A DNA stretch of 64,000 nt from assembly GCF_000143415.4 (NCBI RefSeq), contig NW_003314331.1, positions 436,164 to 500,163 on the forward strand. Direction: 5' to 3'. The position numbers and the translations under genes are program-made. Origin of the DNA: Selaginella moellendorffii (lineage: Eukaryota; Streptophyta; Lycopodiopsida; Selaginellales; Selaginellaceae). Positions 22,781-34,456 of this stretch are shown piece after piece; positions within the stretch are counted from its first letter, which is position 1, and each line of letters opens with the position of its first letter. The notes beneath the pieces were generated by a model, which was given only the letters and a program-made list of their open reading frames with translations, did no database searches and was not told where the DNA came from.

Positions 22781-24066
22781 CGCGCTCCGCAAAACCCTAG
22801 CCCTCCGCCCTAAATTCCACCAAATGGATAATCGCGCGGGAAAAAGAAAAGTACTTCACGTCGCTATCGATCTTTGGTGCGCGCGAAAAGAAATTCCCGA
22901 CGGTGATGTACCGTCTCCCTCCTCCATTGCCGCGACCATATGTACGGTATTTGTATGAAAGACATCCAAGCTTAGAAGATCTTGTGGCGTCCGTCCAAAG
23001 TCGTCCCCAGCAACACAAGCAATTTGTGGCGTGCCTTTCCTTGAGCACGCACAGCGCATGCTAGCACTTATACTTTTTACAGGGGTGAAACTTTACCACA
23101 AACGTAAAAACTGTTTGATTTAAACCTTTAATACAAATACAAATTGTGAAATCATCTAGCCAGCGAAGACCAGCCCAATGTAGCTATAGTCCCAAAAGTT
23201 TTGGCCAGGCCTTTATAAAAAACCCACACAGTAACGTTCTCTCACATGGCACGAATATGCTAATGTTGGCAAATTGGGCCCAGAGAGCGTTGTTGGGGAC
23301 AGGCCACCCAAGTGGTGGCCCACTGCCCCAATCTCTTGGTCGATTGTGGATATGCAGTGGCTGGTGGACCGTTGGATTTGTAAGCATCCCCGTGGAGTGG
23401 ATGGACTGGATAAATTGGGGCAGCTGGGGGGAGGATTTGTAGCTGGTCAAGTGTTATAGTCAAGGACGTTTGACTAGAGGCGCATCGCTGGGAGAATATG
23501 CCGCGGTTGTTTTGGGAGGCAACACTAAAAACAACGTGAGGGTGAAAGTAAAAGATACCAAACATGAGGAGTGAGGGGCAGAATTATTGTGAATTATTGT
23601 CATTATCTTGCTGGCCTCCGTCAACGCGCGGGGCGTGAAGGCGAGCCGTCACTGGTGACGGCGGCCGGAGCGTGCCAATGGGTTTGCTGGCACGTCATCA
23701 GTGAGGGGTGAAGGGTCCCCGTTCACATTCCCGCCGAGTTTTACCACGGCAGCATTTTCCTTTTGTTTTTTTTTTTTTTCACTTTTTCATGGAAAGAGTT
23801 TCTGGAGCTCCATTTCTCTCTCTGTCTGTGCTTGAGCTACCTCCGATCGAGACCCTAGCGATCTTCTCACGAGATTTGAGGCGGAGTGATGGCGGAGGAG
23901 CGGCATCGCGAGGCGCGCCATCGCTAGGGAGCAGCGCCATGGCGCCGTGAATATCATCGATCGATCGGTAAGTTGCGCGGCGCGAGATATCTGCGATATC
24001 TCAATTCTAGAGCTTGGATCTGCGTGTGCAGTGGAAAACAAGGCGGATTTGGCTGCCCTAGGATCG
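22781..24066. promoter_or_regulatory. Divergent intergenic region between NEDD1 (-) and AIR9 (+)
   Basis: About 1.3 kb. On the NEDD1 side, the telo-box AAACCCTAG (22792-22800) abuts the leader. A TGGGCC site-II-like motif lies at about 23276-23282. On the AIR9 side, a C/T-rich leader (23760-23830) is followed by a probable 5'-UTR intron with donor GTAAGT near 23968 and acceptor TGTGCAG near 24031, so the AIR9 start at 24067 lies in exon 2. A very short upstream frame, ATG GCG CCG TGA (from 23939), precedes it. Confidence 0.5.
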
Positions 24067-27000
24067 ATGGAGGCGGCGAAGCTTGAGGAATACAGGCCGG
24101 AGCTCTCTGATCCTCCCTTGGAAATCTACTCGGACGACAATGCAGGTCCAATGCTGGATGGGACGAGCCTGGAAAGTGGAGAGATTTCTCCTCCCGGCGG
24201 CTCGTCTTTGCGAGTAACAGTAGCAGATCCGGACGATTTGCCGAATGGAAAGCATGACGATGAGGATCATCCAGATATGGCCAGCGAAGCTCCGGCCGAT
24301 GAAGAGATTCCAGCGGAGAGCAAGGCAGAGGTTAGTGGCAAGGTTAAGAAAGGGCCATCGTTGGGCAGGGGTTCGGGATCTAGCAACGGCGGGAGATCTC
24401 TGGCTCGAACATCCAGTGGCACGATGAAGAAGTCTCCAGCTTCGTCACCTGGATCTACCACACCAGTGCGGCCATTTCTCAAGTCGTCGTCACCGGCAGC
24501 GATTGCTAGAAGACAACAAGAGGCAGAGGCGAATGGAAATGGGAATGGGTTTCACACTTCGAGCAAGTCCAACGGTAGCATCAGTGCTCCAGTCACTCCC
24601 AGGGCTTCTGCCGCGGCCAAGGCTTCGGCGTCTTCAATGACGACAACGCCCAAAGCCCCGGCTTTGAAGAAACGTACTCCGGGAGTTGATACACCGCCAG
24701 TGACTCCGTCGAGCGTGAGCAGCAGGAGAAGTTCGATCAGTCCAGGTGCTAGCTTGTCACGGTCGACTGGGACGTCATTCGGTTCTACACGGAGGCAGTC
24801 TTTGCCTGCGTTATCGGCACGGTCTTCGGCACCGTCGGCAGCAGAGCTCAAGAGATGGGCAAACTCGTCATCATCCTCGTCGAGAATTAGTAGCTCGAAG
24901 CCGACTACTCCTAGTCGGGTCACAAGTCTGTCCCTACATTCGCCAGGTTCCGTCTCAAAGCCCAACGATTACCTCAGGCGTAGCAGTCCATCGGTGCTAA
25001 ACTCTCCAGGCACGCCTGGTCCAAAGTCTCCTGGTCCTTCCGTAAGAGCGAGCTCAAAACTCTGCAGCCCGTCCTCGAAAAGTGGAAGCAGCTCTTTTTC
25101 AGCATCAAGAGGCCAGGTTGCCAATGGTAGTCCCAGCAGCCTTCAGAAGAAGTCTGGTCCTATGGCTGTCACGAAGAGATCTCCAAGAGCGTTTGAGAGT
25201 CCTACAATATCATCAAGGTCTATGTCATCGGAGAAAACGCTATCTTCCGATAAGTTGGCGGCAAGAAGGAAATCCTTAACGCCCGAAGCCAGGGACACTC
25301 GTTTGATCACTTTGCCACCGGTCGATGTGAAGGCAGGAGATGACGTGGTATGTGCCATTCTAAGGATTGCAACTTGATTTCTCTGACGGCTGTTGTTTCC
25401 AGAGGCTTGATCTCAGAGGCCAAAAGCTGCGAAGTCTGGACTGCAACCTCGTCCATCTCACGCCAAAGCTTGAGGTCGGTACAGGTATAGAGGTGTAAGG
25501 CGTGTTTATGAAAGTGGCTCACTAATTCTTGTATTTACAGTTCGTCTATCTCAGAGACAACAAACTGTCAAACATGGACGGCATTGAGATTTTGAAGCGT
25601 GTCAAGGTGAATTTAACAACCAAAGTGCGTCTCTTCTTTACTTGTCTGTTGCAGGTTTTGGACCTTAGTTTCAACGAGTTCAAGGGCGGCGGCTTCGAAC
25701 CGCTAGCAAACTGTAAAGCACTTCAGGTACTTTTGATTTCCTATATTGTCACTATTCTTTTGCTAAACGAAAGTATCTATGATCAGCAACTGTACCTTGC
25801 TGGAAATCAAATCACATCACTAAGTGGATTGCCTCAGCTACCAAACTTGGAGGTGCATTCTTATTCACAGAGTCCTGTCTTGCAGACTTAACTTGTCGTT
25901 TGTTCTCTCGTAGTTCCTGTCCGTCGCCCAAAACAGACTGAAGTCCCTAGCAATGGCCACCCAGCCACGGCTACAGGTATTTTTTGTTGACAATGTACAG
26001 CTTCTGAAAATTCACATGGCAGGTTCTTGCCGCTAGCAAAAATAAAATTTCTACGTTAAAAGGCTTTCCGCACCTGCCAGCGCTTGAGGTTGGGCTTTAT
26101 TCCTCGTTTTTAGTTTGTCATTTTTTGAAAATTCTTGCACAATGCTTTGATAGCACCTAAGGCTGGAAGAAAACCCGATCTTGGAGGTACCGCACTTGGA
26201 GGCAGCTTCAATTCTTCTCGTTGGACCAACACTGAAAAAGTTTAACGACAGAGGTTGGACTATCATTTCGGAATAATATTTTTTTTACATTTTTTGCTTT
26301 AGATCTGTCTGCTGAGGAACGGGAGGTTTCTCTTTTGTACCCTGCTAGCACTGCACTTTGTATTCGGGATGGATGGGAGCTTTGTAGTCCTGAAGAGGCT
26401 GCTGGTATGTTTTTTCCTTTCCATGGACTTCTGCATTCATTTTATGAGTAATGTTTTTCAGAATCAACAACGGAGTTTCTGATATCCCAATGGAAGGACA
26501 ATTTGCCACACGGCTTCACTCTTCGAAAAGCTTTTATTGATCGTCCTTTCGAAGAGGATCCTTGCCACTGCGAATTTGTCTTTGGACGGCTAGACGACGG
26601 GGAGGGTGATCTTACGCTGCTTTACCAATGGTTTATTGGAGAACAAACTCCCGTGAATTTTGAACCTATTGAAGGTGCTACTAACAAGGTATGCTTGAAG
26701 TGTATATTTCGTTTAATATTAATGTGCATATCTTTTGTTTAGATCTACTGGCCTAAACACGAAGATGTTGGTTATTGCCTCAAAGTGGATTGTACACCTT
26801 ACCTTGGAGACCAACAATTTCCTCCCGTTTCTGCCTTTTCTTTTGCTGTTTCTCCTGGTACTCTGTTAGCTTTCAGCTGCGTTGATTATTGAATCTCTTT
26901 CCGCAGGCACTGGCTGTCCCAAAGTACTAAGTATCCAGGTGGATGGTGAGCCTGTAGAGGGGAACAGCATGGTAGGCTCTGCTGAAGTTGCCTGGTGCGG

Positions 27001-30000
27001 AGGTACTCCCGGCAGTGGCGTTGTAAGGTATAGATTTTTTTTTTGGTTCAAGTTTCCATTCTAGTGGTTTATGATGCTTCGTAAAATGCAGCTGGCTCAG
27101 AAAGACTGAAAACAATAGCCCCGTAGCTATTGTTGGAGCTGAAGATTACGAGTATAGACTCGTTTTGGATGATGTCGGAGCTCATCTATTGTTCATGTAT
27201 ACGCCCGTTACAGAAGAAGGCACGAAAGGCGAGTCCCAATATGCTATAACGCCAGTGATTGACGCAGGTAAAACATACGATGATTTTAGCTTTAAACACG
27301 TAACTATTGTCACGTTGTGTATACCAGCCTCTCCATCTGTGGCAAACGTACGTATTACTGGTGAGTTCGTGGAAGGAAATACAATTCGTGGTACTGGAAA
27401 ATACTTTGGTGGAAAGGAAGGAACAAGTAAGTTTGAGTGGTTCCGCGAAGAACAAGATTCAGGGTAAGCTTATTGGACAAATGTTCTGTGTATAACTGAT
27501 GGCACGTACCTTCACAGAGATTTTACTCTTGTTTCGAAAGGTTCTTCCGAGTACCTCCTGACAGAGGAGGACGTCGGATTGCGTATGAAATTTGTCTACA
27601 CTCCAGCTAATATAGCAGGTATTTTCTTACAGAGAGAGTTCCGTGTTTTTTCTTTTGACTAAAACTTGTTTTCACCTAGGAGCATGTGGTGTCCCTGCCT
27701 CTGCAACTAGCGACAAAATTTTACTTGGTAAGCTCTTGTTTACTGCTGCCAAATTTTACTGACACCTCCTACACAGCTCCTCCTAGAATCCTTCAGTTGA
27801 GACTTGTGGGGGACATGCGAGAGGGAAGTAAGATCGTTGTCAGCGGTATTTTTATAGGTGGCACTGAAGGAGCTAGTCGTGTACAATGGTTCAAGACGGA
27901 CACTCCACACAACACGCAGAATCTAGAGCCCATCAGCACGTCTAAGATTGCTAAAGTATTGTTTGTGACATACTGTAGCACTTCTTCATTAAACCGGTAA
28001 TCGTGGCAGGCATTCAGAATACCTTTGGGAGCTGTAGGACACTATCTAGCAGCCGAGTATACGCCTGTACGTTCGGATGGTGAAAGCGGTGATTCTGTCT
28101 ACGTGGTTTCTGACGCACGAGTCGAAAGTAAGCCTGTGGAGTCTATTTTCTGTTTTCCTTAACGCTTACGTCGTGACAGTGTTGCCCCCGAGCTTAAGCT
28201 TCCTAACCATAACTGGAGAGCTTTTGGAGGGAGAAACTTTGACGGCCTCTTACGGATATGTTGGAGGTTACGAAGGTGCTAGTCAGCACAATTGGTATCT
28301 TCACGAGGTATGCTGTGTACAAAATGGTCAAGTTTGAAGCTTACTGAAGCTGTTTGTGACAGTCTAAGAATGCTACCGGTTCTCTAATAGCTGAAGCTAG
28401 TGGGAGTCTGCAATATTCGGTCACTGAGGATGCAGTCAACAAGTACATTTCTTTTCATTGTCTACCTATTCGTGACGACGGTGCCATCGGCGAAAGGGTT
28501 GTTACAATGATTCCGGAACCCATAAGCCCCGGTATGCTTCGGTTTGCACACGTAGCAGAAATAACTGTTGCATTATCAGGTTCTCCCAAGCTTCTTACGT
28601 TCCAGATAGTAGGAGAACCCGTGGAGGGTGCTGAATTGAAGATAGAAAAGAAATATTGGGGTGGTAAGGAAGGCTCGTCAAATATCCAATGGTTTGTGGT
28701 AAGTTAGCTTGTCTCTGGAGGGAGTTGGAAGTAAAGCTGCTTGTGAATTACAGACAAGTCCTGATGGTACTCAAAGAGAAATTAGAGGAGCTACAGACGT
28801 TACATATACACTAAAACTTGAAGATGTCCATGGGCTGGTTTGTTGCTCCTGCGAACCAGTGCGGGAAGATGGTGTAAGAGGACCTATCTCTGTCTCTCAG
28901 CTTCTTGGTCCTGTTCTACCAGGTGCGTGTACCATTTCGTTGTTCTCGTTATTTCAACTGGTTCCGTCCAGGTCCACCAAGCTGCACAGTACTTGAGATT
29001 TTCGGCAGTCCCGTGGAAGGAGAACATCTCTTCGTCAACGCAGTATACAATGGAGGGTAAGAGTGCCGGTCTTTGAAAGTTGATTGAAATAACATCTTTT
29101 TAACAGCGATAAGGGACCATGTGAACTCGAATGGTGGAGGCGAAACTCGTCTGGAGAACAAAAATATCTGGGCAATTCAGGTATTATATTGTAAAAGTTT
29201 TAGCAAAAACTGAGCTGCATTTTCATTTTCAGAGAGTTTAAAATTGACTTATGAGGATGTTGGCGCTCGCATCAAAGTAGTCTTTATTCCCGTGAGGAGT
29301 GATGGGATTGTTGGGGAGGCATATGCTGTAACGTCAGAAGTAGTACAGGATGGTTGGTCTCAAATTGTTCACAGGAACGGCGTGTTCTGATACAACTTTT
29401 TGAATGCAGCGGAACCGGAAGGAAAAGCTCTGGTCATCCCAGACTGCCATGAAGACGTAGAACTTGTCCCGACGCGGACCTACTTTGGTGGCCAAGAAGG
29501 AGAGAGCCATTACATGTGGTACCGTACTTCTACCAAAGTTCGAGACTCAATTCTGCCCATTGATGCTGAGTTCGTCTGTAGCTCACTGTAAGCTCTTGAT
29601 TTTTAATTCTCGCCCGTCGTTCTGATTCGAATGCCTTTCCAGGTCATATACTCCGGAGCTGGAAGATGTCGATGCGTATTTGGTACTAGAATGGACACCA
29701 GTTCGTCAGGATGGAAAGCAAGGAAAGCCCGTCATTGCATACAGTAAACAGCCAGTTATCCCAGGTAAGCTGCAGCTTGACTCACATCCGAGCAAAATCT
29801 TACCTTTCCTCTATAGCGGAACCTTCGGTTCGCGATGTAACTCTCAAGGAGGTCTCGCTTGATATGTTTGTCGGGGACGCATATTATCATGGTGGTAGAG
29901 AAGGGGAAAGCCAGCTGAGCTGGTATAGAGAAAGTGCTAATGGCACCACCACTTTGATTGAAGGGGCGACATCGAAGACTTACGTTGCATCTGAAGAGGA

Positions 30001-31824
30001 TTACACATACCGCATTATATTTGGGTACTACGTCTATTTTATTTTCGAATCTGAGACTAACTTCAGTGTATTTCCAAGCTATACTCCTGTTCGGGATGAT
30101 GGAGTCGTGGGAGATCTCGTTGTTTCCGAGCCCAGCAAGGTCATATATCCAGGTACTTATGATGCTTCTTCACTGGCCGCCACCATTACAATAAGTTCTT
30201 TCTTCCAGAGCTTCCTCGTGTGCAAAAATTCGTCCTTTCTGGGAAAGTGATCGAGGGAGAAGTTCTAACTGCTTTGGAAGTTATGCCAAAGGGAGAGACA
30301 CAACAGCGGGTGTGGGACAAGTACAAAAAGGAAATCAAGTATCAATGGTAAGGCCATTTCAAACACTGGAAACGATGCTGACAAAATGGTGACGCAGGTC
30401 GCGCTCGACTGAGCCTGGCTCAGCCGATTTCGAACCGATTTCCCAGCAACGCTCGTGCACCTATAAAGTGAGGCTGGAGGATATTGGATATTTGTTATGT
30501 TGCGAATGCGTGATATACGACGTCTTTGGGCGTTCCACCGATCCAATTTCTAGTACAACACCAGCCGTGCAACCAGGTTTTACTTCAGTTTCTTTTTCCT
30601 TTCATGTAACCAACCTTCTAATTTTCCAGCCTTTCCTCGTATTGATAAGTTGGAGATAGAAGGCCGTGGCTTTCACACAAACTTATATGCTGTTAGGGGC
30701 ATATACGTCGGTGGCCGAGAAGGAAAGAGCTCCATTCAATGGTTTAGAGCAATGGCTGGTAGTCCGGATCTCATTCCCATTCCAGGTACATTGGCAAGTT
30801 TATAGCGCTCCAGCAGCTCACACTCTTTGCTCTTTATGATCAGGAGAGACCGGGCGCATGTATGAAGCAAATGTGGACGATGTTGGATACAGATTGGTGG
30901 CTATTTATACTCCAGTCCGGGAGGACGGCGTAGAAGGCAACCCCACCTCGGCTTCAACTGATCCTATAGAAGTTGGTAAGTGTTGTGTTTCTTTTGCTGC
31001 TGAGGCAAACTCCTGCATTTCAGAACCGGAAGTTGCGAAAGAAGTGAAGCAAAAGCTCGAGCTTGGAGCAGTCAAGTTTGAGGTGAGCATTTGCGTTAGT
31101 GATACAAATATATTCCTGACACGGCAAAAATTTCCAGGTTCTCCGGGACAGGGATCGATCGCCCGCAAGCGGGCCACAACAGCAGCAGGCACTGGGCAGC
31201 CTAGAGAGACGCATCCTGGATATCAATCGCAAGAGAATAAAAGTGATAAAGCCGGGCTCCAAAACGTCGTTCCCGTACACGGAAATTCGAGGCACATATG
31301 CCCCACCTTTCCATGTAAGTTGCAATCTTTTATAGTCCTTCGTGTTTCCCTGTGCTCTTTCTTTCTTTGTGTGTGATTCTCTTTGTTTTGCTTTTCGATG
31401 TCCATGCTAGTTTTGTTTCTCTGTGAGTGGGTGTGTATTCTCTCTGTTTTCACTTTGCTTTGCTTTGCTTTTTCCATGCAAGTCGCAACTTTTCCTTGCA
31501 AGTTTTGTGTGTTTGTGTGTGTGTTTCTCTTTTGCTTTTCCATATCCTTTGTGTGTGTGTTCATCCATGTTGCAGATAATAGTGTGTGTTTGTCTCGTCG
31601 TGTGGACTTGTCAATGCTGCTCTAAAATCATTGTCTCCTTTCTTTTGATTTAGGTGGAGCTCTTCCGGAACGATCAACATCGTCTCAAGACTGTGATTGA
31701 CAGCGAGAACGAAGTGGATCTCATGGTCCGGACGAGGCATATCAGAGACGTGATCGCGCTCACGATTAGGGGCCTAGCGCAGAGATACAACAGCACTCCA
31801 CTAAATCTACTTCTCAAGATGTAA
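24067..31824 (+). CDS. AIR9: AIR9 microtubule-associated protein (LRR plus eleven A9 repeats)
   Basis: Large multi-exon gene with introns mostly about 45-70 bp. Exon 1 (24067-25347) encodes a basic Ser/Pro/Thr-rich region of about 425 residues like the microtubule-binding N-terminus of AIR9. Bases about 25403-26300 encode leucine-rich repeats (LDLRGQKLRSLDCNLVHL; VLDLSFNEF; LYLAGNQITSLSGLPQLPNL). From about 26480 to 30975 I count eleven A9 units of about 90 residues with the pattern G-x-x-x-EG ... Y-x-GG-x-EG-x-S-x-x-x-W(Y/F) ... YTPVR-x-DG-x-x-G, the number reported for the Arabidopsis protein. The C-terminal exons (31023-31316 and 31654-31824) carry KPGSKTSFPYTEIRGTYAPPF and end LAQRYNSTPLNLLLKM, the conserved AIR9 end. 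Known role: binding interphase microtubules, the preprophase band and the cortical division site during cytokinesis. The start is taken after a 5'-UTR intron. Confidence 0.93.
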
Positions 31825-32059
31825 AGCCATGGGAGGCAGCAGCACTAAAGGTTTGTGACTAGAGAGGAGAGGAGAGGTTTTACAAATATTTTGCTTGGTC
31901 TACTAGCTAGACTGTAATTAAGATTTGATGGAGGTGGAGAAACCAGGAGGGCTGAAAACTAGCATTTGTATATGTAAAGGTGATGAGATGATAAACTTTG
32001 CGTTAAGATTTCTTTCTTTACCTTCCAGATGGTAATAAAGATGATAACAGAGATCTCTG

Positions 32060-34285
32060 TCACTTGAGAGTTAAAGACCTGGTGTCCAAAGTTTGGCTCA
32101 CGCTCACAGCCTGCCTTCTCCAGTCCATGCGAAGTATAAGAATGAGGTAGAGCACGAGCTGGAGGAAGAATCCCACTGTTGTCCCAGCCAAGAGCCCCTG
32201 AGATTTCACGCAAGACAATTCATAGTTACTACACGAGAAAGTGATAGAAGCGCCATCAAACCTTGGTTTTAAACTTGAAGGTGAATCCCAAAAGCACTCC
32301 CACTGGAAGGCCGCAGAGGTAAAAGGCTGCCAAGTTGATGATAGCGCCCAGGTTTTGGCGACCGCATCCACGCACCACACCTGTACAGGCAACGACAAGT
32401 CTAGTCTGCCAGTAAAAAAAGGGAGAAAATAAAGGAGGGAATGCTTTTGTTTTCTCACCTTGAAGTACGCACTGCGTGCCATCAATGAGTATCCAGAGTG
32501 CCAGAAACGGAGTGATGGAAGTGAGGTTGCCCACAACTTCCGACTCGTTTGTGAAGACCCACCCCCAGCTCTTGTGAACCATGAGCAGGAACGCCGCCGC
32601 GATGAAGACTTCGGCGGTGGCGAGCACGAGGACGACGAACACCGCCAGCTTTGCTGCGGAGGGGTTCCTTGCTCCCAGCTCGTTGGAAACACGGATGCTG
32701 CAAGGATAATACCATGACCATGTCATGTAGCACTCACTGAAGTAGACTTACGTACCTTACGCCTAAGCTCAGTCCAAGAGTGATCATGTAGTTGAACGTC
32801 GCCATGGAGTTGCTGCAGGAATCAATGCCCATCTGAGAATGGCTGTGTATCGGACGGTCGCCGTTTACCTCACCATATTGATAGTGTTGAGACCTCTATC
32901 TGTGGATTTGGAAGAAGCCCAGCCAAGAGGACCAGCATCTCAAAAGTCCAGTATTCCAAGCTGTAAAAAATGATAGTGTTAACTCGAGTGCAAGAAAAAG
33001 TAAAAATTGCCATAACATACCAAACCATGAAAGCTGAGACCAGTGAAAGCTTGAGGAAGTGATTCACGTTTGTGCACACACAAGTGGAGAAGCCTCTCCA
33101 AGTGTGCTTGCAGACCTTGCTACAGCAGACGTACAGCGCTAGTAGAGCAGCCTTTATCCAGAAAGAAATGCTGGTGGAGATGGCCACACTGTGAAACCCG
33201 ACGTGGAACTTGTGTATGAATAGCCACGACAGCAGGATGTGAGCACCGAACGAAACCGCGGAGAAAATAGCCGAAGGAATGACCACACCTTGTGTCTGTA
33301 AGAACTTGAGCAGAGGCTGGACAAACGCGTTGGCAAAGAGGCTGGGAATCAGCCACACGATGAAATCCTTGGCTTTAGCAGACATGGCAGGATCCTGTCC
33401 CAGGAGCAACAAAATCCTTCGAGTGAAAATGAAGAGGGTCGACAGCGGTATGCAGAGGATGACCGAGAGTGCCACAGCCTGTTGGAGATAAATGCCTAGC
33501 ATGTGATATGCCTTGGCTCCGTAAGCTTGCCCGCACAGTGTCTCGAGCGCTCCAGCCATTCCCATCTGCACGTACCTGAAGTTTGCATCAGAGCTTTTAA
33601 GTTCGAGGAACACCAGGTGTATAAAACAGTGGAAAAACTTCAAGAGCACAGCCAGGAAAAACAAGTAAACAAAAGCTGTGCGAAAGAATGAATGGAAGAG
33701 CTAGATCTCAATACCAAAACAATAGCTAGGATAGAATCAGAAGCTTTAAGTTCGAAGAACACCAAAAATACAGAACAAGCTTTCGAGAACACATCCAGGA
33801 AAAAAAAAGCTTTCAACGCAAAGAATGAATAAGCTGGGCAAAATAGAAGAGCAAAGAAGAATGAAAGAGCTAAACCTCAAGAACAAAACAAATGAGCTAG
33901 CTAGGATAGGAAAGAACAAAAGAAGTGATATGGAAATCCTTACCAGGACAAAATATCCAAGGCTGTTAGCCATGGTGATGGCCAGCGATGCTCCAGCGAG
34001 CTCCAACTCGCCAATTCGCCCCACAAACAGCAGCGAAACAAGCACAATCCCCATGTCGAAGAGATTCACAGCCATATTCGGCGCCGAGAGGCCACACACG
34101 CGCTTCATCTCGTTCACATTGTCCATCCACGGCCCAGCCTGCGAAGATCCTCAATCCTGAGATGAAAGAAACCGATCAATCGATACCTGGACGCCCCTGG
34201 AGCATGCGTGATCGTCCTGCTGCTGTTCTTGCGATCGCTCGCCGGCCGCATTGGCGAGAGGGCGGCGCAAATCCTCCAGCGCCAT
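32060..34285 (-). CDS. MATE-family (DTX-type) multidrug and toxic compound extrusion transporter
   Basis: Minus strand, about seven exons. A short first exon (ATG at 34285-34283, MALEDLRRPLANAAGERSQ) ends at VQ and splices to AGPWMDNVNEMKR. This joins the N-terminal tail to the first membrane helix, so the start is upstream of the in-frame ATG at 34126. Family signatures follow in order: LFVGRIGELELAGASLAITM, GMAGALETLCGQAYGAKAYH, RRILLLLGQDPAMSAKAKDF, WLIPSLFANAFVQPLLKFLQ with TQG, SIRVSNELGARNPSAAKLAV, and IDGTQCVLQGVVRGCGRQN. Twelve hydrophobic helices are expected. Plant members export or sequester metabolites, xenobiotics or ions by exchange with protons; the substrate cannot be read from sequence. 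The gene converges with AIR9 (235 bp) and is 171 bp downstream of the next minus-strand gene. Confidence 0.92.
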
Positions 34286-34456
34286 GGAGGAGGAACCAAA
34301 ATATTTTCAAAGACAAGCCCTAGTTCGTTTAGTAGTTAAAATAGATTATCGTAGCACTAATCAAGGTTAGCTCTGGTCAAAATTTTAACCCCTTTACCGT
34401 TGACCTTTTGACTAGAAGCCGAAAAAATGGTTTTTACTCCTCTTGGTCTTCTCGTT

